From positions 310,001 to 374,000 of the forward strand of contig JAHEWK010000012.1 of assembly GCA_020740775.1 (NCBI GenBank): 64,000 nucleotides of DNA, written 5' to 3'. Source of the DNA: Ilyonectria destructans. Its lineage: Eukaryota > Ascomycota > Sordariomycetes > Hypocreales > Nectriaceae. Made by a program: the position numbers and the translations under genes. Under the pieces are notes generated by a model. It was not told the DNA's origin and did no database searches. It worked only from the letters and a program-made list of their open reading frames with translations. Of the stretch, positions 44,659 through 56,335 are shown in pieces; the first letter of the stretch is position 1, and the number at the start of each line of letters is the position of its first letter.

Positions 44659-46111
44659 TTACAAGTACTTCTTGGGCATGCCGGCGCGACGGCGCTTGTA
44701 GAGGATGTAGGCGGTGACGAGAAGGCCCTGGGTGCCGAAGAAGACGAGGATGAGGAAGCGGTGGCCGGGGGTGCTCTCGAGGACGGCCTCGGAGAGGGAG
44801 GAGTGGTGGTCGGAGAGGACAGCCTTGACGGAACGCTCGCTGGCCTGGAACTTGCGGGTGAGCTCGCGGCGGAGGCCCTGGATCTCCTTGTCCAGGTCGG
44901 TGATGCGGCCCTGCAGCTCGCGAATCTCGTCGACCTTGGACAGGCCGGTGCGGAGCTGGTTCAGGAGCTGGAGGATCTCGTCGTGGCGCTTCTCGTCCTG
45001 CTGCTGGTGGCGCGAGGCGACGCGGTGCAGGGCGGACAGCTGGTGGTTGGTGCTCTGGAGGCGGTTGTGCAGGTCCATGAACTGCGTCTTGGACGTCTGG
45101 AAGATATCCGGGTTCTCGTCAGCGAGGTCGCCGTCGTCGTAGTTGTTCTTCTGACCGTTGTTATTGTTATTGTTGTTGTTATTGTTGTTGTTGTTGTTGT
45201 TGTTGTTGCTGTTACTGGGAGGGTTCTTGTTGGGTGACTGCTGCTTAATGGCGTTGTCGCTACCGGTGTCTGAGTTGTCGGACATGACGACAAGCTTGAA
45301 GACCTCGAACGAGTCGGGGGTGTCCGGGGTGGCGGCGGTGACACCGAACTGGTATCCGGAGGGGATGCTGAACTTGGAAGTCTCGAAGCAGAGCTGGCCG
45401 TCAATCTCCACGCGGAACGAGCTGGCCGACTGGCGCATCTTGATCTGAGAGGGGCGACCCAAGTTTCGGTACGAGTAGGGGCAGTGGCCAAACGCCAGCT
45501 CCTCAACACGCTGTTTGCTGCTGTAGTCGGTGGTGCCGTCGTTCAGGTAGCCGCGGATCATGCCGCCGGGGCCGCCTGTCTTGTCCAGGACGAGGACGAG
45601 ACCGTCGAACTTGCCAACCGTGTAGACGCTGCTGGAGCCGACGGCACCAGCGCCCCCGCGGGCGAGCCAGATGTTGAGGTTGCCGCCGCCTCGCTCGGGG
45701 CCGTTGACACGGAAGTCGACGTCGGCGATCCACTGCGAGCGCTGCAGCGACTGCTGGGACCAGACGGCGCCGCGCTGGTTGCCCGGAGCGATGGGTGTGA
45801 GGATGATGCGGTTGGAGAGCACCTCGGGCATCTGGGGGGTGCCCTGGAGCACGAAGTTGGGGATCTGCCCGCGGCTCTCAGCCGGGCTTATTCTGTGCGT
45901 TGGAGGAACCCGGTCAGCAACACGACCTCATATACACGCCGCCATTCCCATATTTTTTCCGGCATGGGGATGGATGCGAGCACAAAGACAAACAGATGGG
46001 AATTAGAGCAACGAACCTCCCGGCATGGCCGAAACTAAGCTCGCTGATCAGGTACTGGGCCTGCGAGAGGCTTGCTGCCAGCAGCGCGGTGAGGGTGAAG
46101 TCGAGACGCAT
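44659..46111 (-). CDS. L-type lectin cargo receptor, ERGIC-53/Emp47-like
   Basis: Exons 46017-46111 and 44659-45886 give a 440-aa type I membrane protein. Exon 1 supplies a signal peptide (MRLDFTLTALLAASLSQAQ) and the lectin start LISELSFGHAG. The L-type lectin domain follows: RIILTPIAPGNQRGAVWSQ, ADVDFRVNGPERGGGNLNIW, FDGLVLVLDKTGGPGGMIRG and the cysteine-containing FGHCPYSYRNLGRPSQIKMR. After a 17-Asn tract comes a coiled-coil stalk (about residues 300-400), one membrane segment (LILVFFGTQGLLVTAYILY) and a basic tail ending KKYL, a dilysine COPI retrieval signal at -4/-3. Role: ER-Golgi transport of glycoproteins carrying high-mannose glycans. It diverges from ALG8. Confidence 0.93.
45157..45207. 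repeat. Asn-codon repeat (17 units) in the lectin gene
   Basis: Seventeen consecutive AAC/AAT codons on the minus strand, with AAT interruptions at three places. It separates the lectin domain from the stalk, so length changes should be tolerated. Confidence 0.95.
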
Positions 46112-47136
46112 GGCGAGATCGGAGCTCTCTCTCGAAGGGATGCCGTCGTGGCAGCAATTAAGGGAAGCGAAGAAGGGAGAGCCGATCAACGGGCAACGGG
46201 CATCAGCAAGATACTCGTACAAGAAAAAGGTGCCCGGGCGTTCGAGGTCTGCGGGTCGCGGATGGTGCGAGGGAGGAGAGCGAGGAGGCCCAGGCAAGGC
46301 TGAAGGAAGACGGAAGACGAGCAGGTGTGAGGACACCTTTGCACTATTACAGGGAACGAGATGGGCGATGACCCCTGGAAAATGCCCAGCCTTGGGATCG
46401 CCTGAGTCGGAGCGCGATTCGGAACGCCCAGCGCACCCGTAAAACACGGCTGATTTTGGTGCGGGAGATGGCGAATTTCAATTGATTCAGCTTCAATTAT
46501 GCCGACGATGCCTCGTCCGTCTTTTTTACTATTTTCCTTTGACAGCAATCCTCTGGACAATGGGCACAACATATGCAGGAATGAAGCCACACGCGATCAT
46601 CTCAGCCTCGGGCGCATGCCCCCGGACCCCTGAAGCTTGTGGCTTGTGCCCCGTGGCTCGAGCTGCGGGACCTCGCGAAGCTTGGTGATTGGTGGACTGG
46701 CCAATTCCCCAGGAAAAAGAAGGGGACGAGGAAGGGGACAAGGAAGGGGACAAGGAAGGGGACAAGGAAGGGGACAAGGAAGGGGACAAGGAAGGGGTGC
46801 TCGTCAAAACGTCGGACCAGGAACATTAGTTAGCGAGCAAGGACACGGTCAACTTCTTCCCTGCGGAACATGGCTCCATTTCTCGACTAACTTAGGTGGT
46901 ACCAGGTAGCTGGCCGAATACGTAGTGGCCATTCTGGAAGCTTGGGCCAGAGACACTAACCCGCTTCGGGGCCCAGACAAAACGGGGGCCAATCTCTCCT
47001 GAGCTGGTGATTTACGTGCCCTGCCGCAATTGTATGCGCTTGGCACCGCACCTCCACTCCTCCAGCAGGCCGTCTCAAACCTCCAGACTTGCGGATTCGA
47101 GGTCATGAGGCTGAAGCTGAGGATCCGACACTCATC
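46112..47136. promoter_or_regulatory. Divergent intergenic region cargo lectin / ALG8
   Basis: About 1.0 kb between outward-transcribed genes of the early secretory pathway. It contains a 12-bp minisatellite (46722-46797). A 5' leader of either gene may extend into it. No convincing gene: frames across the minisatellite encode only Gly/Arg/Lys or Pro/Phe/Leu repeats that are products of the repeat. Confidence 0.55.
46722..46797. repeat. GGGGACAAGGAA minisatellite, six units
   Basis: Six consecutive 12-bp units (the first reads GGGGACGAGGAA) plus a partial seventh. It lies about 0.6 kb upstream of the lectin start and 0.34 kb upstream of the ALG8 start. Confidence 0.95.
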
Positions 47137-48854
47137 ATGGCCGAGTCCTACCCGACGCTGACGCAATGCGCCCTCGTGGCTGCGGCCTTCAAGGTCCTCT
47201 TGTTCCCGGCCTAGTGAGTTTCCTTGCTGCCTCGTTGCTGCATGCACATCCGCCACATCGTCAGCTTCCACCTGGCTGGTTCTCGGACTGGTCGGAGGTC
47301 GCAATGATGACTGAGGAGGAAACGGAGGCAGAAGACAGACGCCAGAGACACGGAAGCTAACAACGTCTCCCACAGCAAATCCACCGACTTCGAAGTCCAC
47401 CGCAATTGGCTTGCCATCACCCAAAGCCTCCCACTCAAGGACTGGTACTTTGAGAAGACTTCGGAATGGACGCTCGACTACCCGCCCTTCTTCGCTTACT
47501 TCGAATGGGTCCTCGCCCACGTTGCGCGCCTCATCGACCCCCTCATGGTGCGCGTCTATAACCTCGACTACGACAGCTGGCAGACAATCTACTTTCAGCG
47601 CTCCTCCGTCATCATCACCGAGCTTGTCCTCGTCTACGCCCTGCAATGCTTCATCGACTCGACGCCCCTGGGCTCGAAGCGCGCCGCCCAGGTCGCCGCC
47701 CTGTCCGTCATCCTGTCGCCGGGCTTCCTGATCATCGATCACATCCACTTCCAGTACAATGGCTTCATGTACGGCATCCTGGTGTTGTCGCTTGTGCTGG
47801 CGCGTGGTAAGGCGACGCTGCTATCCAGCGGCCTCATCTTTGCGACCCTGCTGTGCTTCAAGCACATCTATCTGTACCTGGCGCCCGCGTACTTTGTGTT
47901 CCTCCTACGGGCCTACTGCCTTTCCGCCAAGTCCATCTTCCGGATCCGCCTCCTCAACTGCATTAAGCTGGGACTGGGCATCGGGGGTATTTTTGGCGCT
48001 GCTTTCGGCCCATTCGTTGCGATGGAGCAGATTCCCCAGCTGTTCAGCAGGCTGTTCCCCTTCTCCCGAGGACTCTGCCATGCGTACTGGGCCCCCAACA
48101 TCTGGGCACTGTACTCGTTTGCGGATCGCGTTTTGATCCATCGTAAGTCATTGCTCCGACGGATATAAATGCACATTACTGACCTATGATAGTCGCCCCG
48201 AGACTCGGCCTGGCAGTCAACCAGGGAGCGTTGCAGAGCGTCACCCGCGGACTGGTCGGTGATACTGCGTTCGCAGTGCTGCCCGAGATTAGTCCAAGGA
48301 CGTGCTTCGCCCTGACCCTTGTCTTCCAGCTGCTGCCTCTGATCAAGCTGTTTTCGCAACCTACCTGGGAGAACTTCATCGGCGCCGTCACCCTGTGTGG
48401 CTACGCATCGTTCCTGTTCGGATGGCATGTTCATGAAAAGGCCATCCTTCTGGTCATCATTCCCTTCAGTCTTATTGCTCTGCGAGACAGACGACATCTG
48501 GGAGCCTTCCGACCGCTAGCCGTGGCTGGACATGTGTCATTGTTCCCGCTCCTGTTTACGCCGGCAGAGTTCCCCATCAAGACGGCGTACACGATTTTCT
48601 GGCTGGTTGTGTTCCTCATGGCATTTGACCGCCTAGCACCAGCCTCGAACAAGCCGAGATTCTTCCTGCTGGATCGGTTCAGCACACTGTACATTGCAGT
48701 GAGCGTACCACTCATCCTATACTGCTCGTTGCTGCACCAGATCTTCTTTGGCAAGGCTTACGAGTTTATCCCCCTAATGTTTACGAGCTCGTACTCGGCG
48801 ATAGGGGTCGTCGGGAGCTGGGTGGGTTACATGGTGGTGTACTTTACTGCATGA
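47137..48854 (+). CDS. alg8: Dolichyl-P-Glc:Glc1Man9GlcNAc2-PP-dolichol alpha-1,3-glucosyltransferase (Alg8)
   Basis: Exons 47137-47213, 47376-48142 and 48193-48854 give a 501-aa polytopic ER membrane protein of the ALG6/ALG8 family. It adds the second glucose to the lipid-linked oligosaccharide before transfer to protein. The luminal loop signature [19 protein letters not shown] followed by [14 protein letters not shown] is the ALG8 form (ALG6 differs at the STDFEVHR position). Further marks are [36 protein letters not shown] and [19 protein letters not shown]. Around ten hydrophobic segments are visible. Both introns are short, with GTGAGT and GTAAGT donors. It lacks a cleavable signal peptide, as expected, and its neighbour encodes a glycoprotein cargo lectin. 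Confidence 0.96.
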
Positions 48855-50848
48855 GATGCATGCACCAATCTGACTGGCGGGGGCCTCATTTGTCTCGTCC
48901 CCGGCCATTACTGCGGCTTTGCCGTTAGAGATACCCCGAAAAAGTAGATTTTATTTATATTGTCACGAAGAAATACGAATGTGGTGATGTCTTGAAGCAG
49001 CTGAATTGATCAGCTGCAGGTCGTCGAATGTTGTGGCTTGTGTTTGAGAGTCTTGCCTAACTGAATGCTGGGCTGCCATTTGATTCGTGAAGCCTCTTTT
49101 GGGGCGCGGCAGCTGAGTCAGCGAGTCTAAATTGGGTAATTATGGAGAAATTCCACGTGAGACGCAAGGCTGAGGGTCCTTTTTGGAGCTAAACCACAAT
49201 CCAGGATACGTTTGCAGAGAGTTATCGACGGATCCCATTTCAGACTCCCAAAATTCCGGGGTGCATATTGCGAATGAGAACGTGCACAACGTGTCATTCG
49301 GAAGAGGATGAGCTGTCTGAATAGGACGAATTAAGTGCACGTCGAGATATGGCTTATACGCCGAGAAGGCGCGGCTGGATTGCAGATTTACAGGGTCCGC
49401 GACATGTGATATTGCAGGATCGCGAAGATAAGGACTTCCTTGGACTTTATTTTAGAGTCTGCAGATGCTCTCTGCACCACTGCAAACCTAGCTGAACCCT
49501 TAAAAGTGCATGTCGGGGGTTGTGGGCGGACAGCAAGACACGCCTGCGCACACGGTGTCGGAGGAGGCGGGTTTGGACAGTGGCCCACCTGGCCAACGGG
49601 GCATATTGCAATTTAGACACGGATAGAGATATCTAGACGAAGAATCAAGAGAAAAGCCTGGTTCAGGCGGCGTTGAACGCGGTGAGCACCGACGAGCAGA
49701 ATGAGCCCAAAAACGTTGGTGAACGGAGCTGGTGGATGGTGTTGGCGGTCGGGGAGAGTGGTCTGGCGGAGTGGAGGAGGTCAAGCATGAGTCGTTTGGT
49801 TGTTGGATGGACAGCGGAGGAGGAGGGAAGCAAGGGAAGCGCCGCGCCGCCGGGGAAGGGGGGGGCGGGGGCGTGTCAGTTAGTGTTAGTTGCGGCGGTG
49901 TCCCAAAAAACCCGGTCGACCAGGGGTGGGAAATTCTTTGGGAACCAGTCGAGGAGGCGGAATTGGACCGGGATTGGACGAGACGTGACATTGGACGTGG
50001 GATAACGGTGTTTCGACCTGGTTGATTGGGAATCTAGCTGTTGAGTACATCTCGCTCCAGGTCTCGTTCTTCCTTTTTTTCGCCCTTTGGGACGGGTGCC
50101 GTTCCGTGACGCTGATGGGTGATCGATCCATCGTTAGCGGTACCTGGCGCCGCGACCCATGCGGGATTGGCACCGGTACCTCTGCGGTACTTGGGTCCTC
50201 GCACCCGCCTACGCAAGCGTCGAGGTACCCGCCATGGCCCTGGGACCCCGTTTTTCTGCTGTCCTCGTCCTGGCCGCGGCGTGTTACTGGCTCCCAGTAG
50301 GTACTTCGCACTAACGCCAACCCACGCCCACACAGACACCCACCCACGCTCCTGCTTTTCTTCCTCCCCCCGGGTGTCCTCGCCGTTGCTCCCGTCGCGT
50401 CAGCCCGCTTCTTCTTCTTTCTCCTCCATCATCACCTCCGTCCGCCATTGCCCCCGACGCCGCGTCCCCGAGCTGCGCGCCGCCATCGACTCCCGCGCCG
50501 CGTCTACGTCCTCCCGGCGCAGCTCTTATTCGCGTCTGCCTTTGAGCCTCGTCCGCCGCGTGTAAGTCGTCCACCGCACGCATACAATCACCCCCGGCGC
50601 CCCGGCCAACCCGCGACGCCCCCCGATTCCCGCCTGCGCGCCCTCGTCGTCGACCGCTCCACGACGACCAACCGTCCTCGCCTCAACACTTCTCCCTAAC
50701 CTGCCCCGCGTCCGCATATACACACCTCCGAGCCGATGCGACGTTGCTGCCGCCTTCACATTCAATCTTGTTAGTGGGGGGAGGCTGCGTCTCGGCCTTG
50801 CAGACGATTTGATCTGGGACTCGACTGGTTGCGCCCATTCTTCCAACC
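48855..50848. other. Intergenic region ALG8 / ITC1 with long CT-rich leader
   Basis: These 2.0 kb hold the ALG8 3' flank and the ITC1 promoter. From about 50330 the plus strand is CT-rich and probably leader. A 163-codon minus-strand frame starting at an ATG at 49991 (MSRLVQSRSNSASSTGS) has no recognisable domain and a Pro/Ser-rich middle; I leave it uncalled. No repeats of note. Confidence 0.5.
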
Positions 50849-53800
50849 ATGGTACTGCTATTCCGGACGACTCTTTGGGTCCAAGAGCAATTGCTGAACC
50901 CCGTGTCTAGGTTCTGTTCAAGCGGAAACCCGTCCAATTCTTGCCTCCGGCAGAAATCGAGGATGAGAACGCCGAGGTATGACCGCCCACTCTTGCAGAG
51001 CCCCGACGTCCGCGCAACGGCTGATTTGCGATTTAGGTCTGGCATATTCCCCAAACGGGTGAGATATTCGTCTCGTATGAAGACTATCTGAGTCGGTGAG
51101 TGTGGTTCCTGGCCCCCCTTGGTTGCTTTCCCTGGCTTACACGACATCTAGCATGGACTTTTACAAACAGGTACGACCACGTTACTTCAATTTCAACCCG
51201 TGATATCCCCGCTTACCAGATTGACCCAGCGCCGTTTCAACGATCAAATCACAGGACATTCAGGCTTGACTTTCTTCGAGGCCTTCAAGAGCGAGGTTGG
51301 TATCGTCGGCTGTCACTCAAAGTCATCCGCTCACTCTCGGAAACAGCTTGCTGGGGGTAAAGAGGTCGAGGCCTCATTCCCCGAGGCTCTCAAGGGCCCC
51401 ATCTTGCGCAGGGTCCAGTTCCAAACGGTTTCGCGCCTCGATAACCTTGTCGACCAGGTTTACGAGGAGTTCAAGCACGACTACTACCCTGGCGAGGACG
51501 TGACCGTCACGATGGATGGCGGAGACCGAGTCCACGGTCTGGTCCGCGACAAGACTGCCTTCGGCCCGAGAAGCCTTCCCGACGGCAGCCAGGCCCTACC
51601 CACGACCCGATATCTAGTCAATCTCAAGGAGTCGGAATCGGAGACGATTGTGACGGACGAGCACATTTGCCGCGATCGGGGCATCTTCACCAAGGCCATG
51701 CTCAGGTCTTTTATTAAGAAAACTGTCACTCGCGATGCGTGGAACGGCGCTCCTTGGCTGGTCAAGCACGAGTACGCTGGCCAGTACCACATTGACACAC
51801 GGGTCCCGCCTCATCTTCGCTATGATACCAAGGTTCAGGAGCGCAAGCAGCTTCAAGCTCAGAAACGTGCAAGCCTCCCACACGAAACAAACGGCCACAG
51901 CCCTTCAGGACTCAACTCAGGCCCAATGCGGCTACCGGAGTTGAAGCCCGCGCCTAAGGGCAAGTCGAAGCCTGGCCAGACTGGTCCTGGAAACAAGGCC
52001 CTCAAGTGGCCGCTCAACATCCCTGTTCATGGCGGCAACCCCTTCAGCTACCCGCCAAATCACTACGATCAGACACCTCCTCAGCGCGAACCTACTCCGC
52101 CACCGCCGCCGCCGCCACCTCCCAAGTATCCTATCGAGGATCTGCAGCTTGATCCGCGGGAGGATCGCAAACGCCCACCGCTCAAGTATCTGTGCAAGAA
52201 CCCGCCCGTGCAGGTGGAGAATGGCGATGCGGAAGACAATGACATCGACATGGACTCTGTTGGTCCGCTGTTGGAGACCTGGGATACACTCAACGTTTAC
52301 TGCGAGGTTTTCAAGCTGGACTCCTTTACCTTTGACGACTTTGTTGAGACCTTGTGCGTTGCGTCTGAAGAAGTTCCCGTTCAACTCTTCGAAGAGATTC
52401 ACTGCTCTGTGCTCAAGATCCTTGTTGACTCCGAAGCCGACGGTGGCAAGGTCCGGATCAACCTTCCAGAGATTGAAGAGGATGACAGTGATGAGGACGA
52501 TGAAGACGACGAGGATGAGAGCGCGGAGCCCACACCCGAGCCAGAGCCCAAACCGGTGGGGCGCGCTACTAGAAGCAGCATGGCTAGGCTCGAGGCCGAG
52601 AGAATGGCCGCTGAGCTTGCTGCCGCCGAGGCAGAGGACGACGATGAGGAGGAGGAAGAGGCTAATCACCGCGCCGAGGAACTCCTGAAGGACTACGATT
52701 GGATTGAGCACCTCCGAAAACGCGACTTCACCAACGGAGGTTGGGAACGAATCATGGTTGGGCTACTCCACCAGCTGTCCAAGAGCGAACACCAACAAGA
52801 AGCTTGCGAGGAGCTTTTGTTCGAACTTGTTCCGGCCGATGTCGAGCCCACGCAGGACACAGTGCGCCAGGCATATGCTGAGCTCGATGTCAACTTCCGT
52901 GTCAAGGCATTGCAGATAATTTGTATGCTGACCACCGAGACGAAGGCCATCCGTGGCTACATGGAGGACTGCAGTGAAACCATGACGACGTACCGCAAGG
53001 AGAAGATTGAATGGCAGAGACAGCGGAAGCAAGCGTAAGTGCTGTTGTATCAGCGACAAGCGTGAACAAGGCTGACTGATTTGTTTAGTGTTGAGGATCT
53101 GCGACAGATGAATGAGCAGCGAAAGATTCTTCTACCCGACAATACGCCACCCTCGCCCGCCAAGACTCCCGTCAAGGCAGAGGACGATGTGAAGATGACG
53201 GATGCGGATGAATCGCACATGTCGAGAGAGGAAGATGGTGAGGAGACCGGGGAGGATGCCGCGTCGCAGAAGAAGCGTAAACGGGCTCAGTCCCTCAAGC
53301 AACGGAAGCGCGAGGAGGAGCTGGCCAAGAAGGAGAAGGAGAAGAAGAAGGCCGAGAAGAAAGCTGAGAAGACCCCGAAGCCGCCAGCTCAGTCGAAACA
53401 GTTCATCAAGCTGCTCAAGGATATCCAGAAGAAGGAGGACCTCATCAAGAACTGCGAGGAAGAGATTGCTATTCTCGACAACGACCTGCGCGAGGCTGAC
53501 TGCCCTCGAACTCGAGTCCTGGGCAAGGATCGCTTTTGGAACAGGTACTATTGGTTTGAGCGGAACGGCATGCCGTATGGCGGACTCCCAGACAGCTCGA
53601 CAGCCTCGGCCGATTACGCCAACGGGTGCATCTGGGTTCAAGGACCGGACGATTTGGAGCGCGAGGGATACATTGACCTGCCTTCTGATCTGCAAGATGA
53701 GTACAAGGGCAAGTTCAACATGACAGTTCCCGAGCGAAAGACCATGGAGGAGGGCAAGACGAGCGTCTTCAATGCCCGCCAATGGGGATACATTTCTGAC

Positions 53801-54181
53801 CCGGAGCACGTCGATGCTCTTATCAAGTGGCTGGATCCCCGTGGATTCAACGAGCTACGACTCCGCAAGGAGCTCCTCAACTACAAGGAGAAGATTGCGA
53901 AGCATATGGAGAATCGGAAGACGTACCTCGCAAATACCGAGGAGCCCGAGAAGAAGGAGGAGACAAAGCGGATGAGCACTCGAATTCGCGACAAGACACC
54001 CGAACCTCCTAACTACCGCTGCCTCCAATGGGAGAATACGACTGCACTCGAGGAGGTTGGTCATCTTCACAGTGACCCGCCACCCCCGCCAAGGGCGAGG
54101 AAACAGACCAAGAAGCGAGAAGCGATGAGCGAGGCCCAATCAGGACCGGCACCCAAGACACGACGTCGCCGAGGAGGTTAG
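50849..54181 (+). CDS. itc1: ISWI chromatin-remodelling complex subunit Itc1 (Acf1/WSTF-like)
   Basis: Seven exons (50849-50851, 50911-50976, 51037-51095, 51152-51170, 51230-51295, 51347-53034, 53089-54181) give about 997 aa. Exon 1 is only the ATG; it joins GTT-CTG-TTC to yield MVLFKRKPV, the conserved Itc1 start. Exon 4 is 19 nt (MDFYKQ). A 51-nt in-frame intron (51296-51346) is likely, because its removal gives FKSELAGGKEVEASFP; without it the protein is 17 aa longer. Domains: WAC (VWHIPQTGEIFVSYEDYLS to YEEFKHDYYPGEDV), Pro-rich linker, DDT (LETWDTLNVYCEVFKLDSF), acidic patch, WHIM-type region (AELDVNFRVKALQIICMLTT) and a Lys/Glu coiled coil ahead of RFWNRYYWFERNGMPYGG. Partner of the Isw2 ATPase in nucleosome spacing and repression. 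Confidence 0.92.
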
Positions 54182-54806
54182 GTGTATGGAAGCTGTTAGG
54201 CATGCCGGGGAGGGTTGATGTACACCTTCAGGATGTAAATTTTCAGGGTCTGGACATGGCAAGATTTGGCAACTATGCATTGGTGATGGATATGTGGCGA
54301 GCATAGAAGCTGGTCTGAGGGGTTTGGCGGAGTGTTGTTTTAGGCGGGACTAAAAGAAGAGTACACGGCGTTTTGGCCCGGCCAGGATAGGCTTCGGCAG
54401 CATTGGGAAGCATCGAATAGATTACACGTGATTAGAATCAGAGACCAGAGACCAGAGACCAGAGATCGGAAACCAAACTTGATTGAACTTGGTGATGACG
54501 ATCTTATACGAATGACGATCTAGTGGCCTATGGCAAGAGTTCTGGAGAGGACGGAAACAGCCTGTTTGGGCAACACGGCCGACACCAAGACAGATCAAGT
54601 GGGGCGTCAACCTCGGCAGCTCAAGATACCGATCACCGACGGATCATCAGTCCATCGGATAGATATTTGCGCCGGACATTTTTGGAGTTTTGTTCCGGCC
54701 ATGAGTTATATAGAATCCAAAGGTTCCGGGACTCGTGGCTTTTGTGTTTTGCCTCTACACATACTCAATTGACCTTGAATCAGCCGCCCGTCTTGTCTCA
54801 GTTACC
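54182..54806. promoter_or_regulatory. Intergenic region ITC1 / GST with AGAGACC repeat
   Basis: These 625 bp hold the ITC1 3' flank and the GST promoter. A short AGAGACC triplicate lies at 54439-54468 beside a CACGTG palindrome (54426-54431) that could bind bHLH factors. No gene seen. Confidence 0.5.
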
Positions 54807-55720
54807 ATGGCCGCCACCGAACAGCCCAAGATCAAGCTTCACTGGTACGTCATTACATCTGGAGTCCACTGTCACAAGCAACCGCTAATGGATATGTCCG
54901 CCTCGCAGGCTGGACCGCTCGCGCTCCCAGCGCATTATCTGGCTGCTGGAAGAGCTCAAGCTGCCCTACGAGCTGGAGATTTACCACCGGGACAAGCAGA
55001 CGCGGCTGGCGCCTCCAGAGCTGGAAAAGGTGCACCCGCTGGGCAAGTCGCCCGTCGTCACCATCACGGCACCCGGCTCGGATGAGCCTATTGTGCTGGC
55101 CGAGAGCGGCTTGATCACGCAGTACCTCGTGGAGAACACCCCCGAGGGGAGCAAGTTGATGCCGCCGCGCTGGAAGGACGGCATGGAGGGCAAGTTGGGA
55201 GGTGAGACGGAGGCGTGGATGCGCTATCAGTATTACTTGCATTTCTCTGAGGGGAGCTTCATGCCGGTTCTGGTATTGGCCATGTTTATCGGCGGTGAGT
55301 CTTCCTGGCAATGACTGGATCTTGGAGATTCAATAACTGACCTTCGTAGGCCTCCGCTCGTCTATGGTGCCCTTCTTCATCCGCCCCATTACATCCATGG
55401 TAGCCAGCCGCATCTTTGCATCCTTTATCTTCCCCAACACGCGCCGCAATCTGGGCCTCCTGGAGACGCACCTGTCCGAGTCCGGCGGGCACGATTACCT
55501 GTGTGGCGACTCGCTCACCGCCGCCGACATCCTGATGAGCTTCCCCCTGATCGCGGCCAAGGACTCGCTGGATCAATTTGGCTCTTGGGAGGGTGGGGCG
55601 TGGCGCTCCGAGTTCCCGCGGGTCGCCGAGTACGTAGCCCGGCTGGAGGGCGAGGACGGATACAAGACGAGTGTGGAGAAGATCACGGCGATCGATGGCA
55701 AGTTTGAGGCTTCGTTTTAA
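54807..55720 (+). CDS. gtt1: Glutathione S-transferase, Gtt1-like
   Basis: Exons 54807-54844, 54909-55294 and 55350-55720 encode 264 aa. The N-terminal thioredoxin-like domain reads IKLHWLDRSRSQRIIWLLEE, with EKVHPLGKSPVVTI (cis-Pro region) and LAESGLITQYL (the glutathione gamma-Glu contact ES). The C-terminal helical domain ends with GDSLTAADILMSFPLIAAKD, the N-capping/hydrophobic-staple motif of GSTs. The start and the family pattern match yeast Gtt1, an ER-associated GST, better than Ure2 or omega GSTs. A hydrophobic stretch before exon 3 (FMPVLVLAMFIGG, then VPFFIRPITSMV) may contact membrane, as inferred for Gtt1. Activity: conjugation of glutathione to electrophiles. Confidence 0.93.
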
Positions 55721-56335
55721 GGGAGCGGGCGGGAATTTGATGTCATGATTTATGGGGGCAGGGTTGTACGAGTATTTGACGAGGCTGGGTTGCTTTGGTG
55801 ATTCGGTGGGTGGATGCGTGGTAATTCGGATGGGTGGTGATTCAGCTCATTCTCATGTCGCAATAGAGCATACGAGTATATACAGTTACTACAAAGACAT
55901 CAAGCTAGTCAAATGACTATGGCAAATCCGAGTTTCAACGTCCGGCTGCCAGAGTATCACACACACGTGTTCCACGGCAAGAAGAGTATAACATGGACCA
56001 CCAGCTGGCCAGGTACTCAATTAGCAAGGCGATCAAAAAGCATGTTTCGCGCATACCTCTGTAGTCCTCCGATTCGAGACACCGTTAATTATACCGAAGG
56101 TGGACCTGGTCCCTGGATCTAACATGTCTCTGCCATGGATCTGGTCCCGCACTTGGTATTCGTTCACATTCAGATTTTCCACATGATACCCCTGTTCGGC
56201 ACGAAGTATTCGGTGGAAAATTAGGAAGTGAGATTGAGGGTGTATAAAAGGTCTGGGAAGCCCGAGTCGGAGAAAAGGAATCGGGAGACGTTGATATCCT
56301 ACGCACTATATTTGCCTGCTTCTTCATCGAGGACA
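55721..56335. other. Intergenic region GST / hydrolase-like gene
   Basis: These 615 bp become AT-richer toward the hydrolase gene. Apart from the TATA-like element at 56243-56250 I see no features. Confidence 0.5.
56243..56250 (+). promoter_or_regulatory. TATA-box candidate of the hydrolase-like gene
   Basis: TATAAAAG lies 93 bp before the proposed ATG in AT-rich DNA, a plausible core-promoter position. Clear TATA boxes are rare elsewhere in this window. Confidence 0.55.

Noticed and set aside
46722..46797. Possible Gly/Arg-repeat or Pro-repeat protein across the 12-bp minisatellite
   Set aside because: Every frame of a 12-bp repeat is open; there is no start, domain or splice support.
49500..49991. 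163-codon minus-strand frame with a true ATG
   Set aside because: The first 30 residues look mildly like a mitochondrial presequence, but the rest is Pro/Ser low complexity and I recognise no family; not enough to call.
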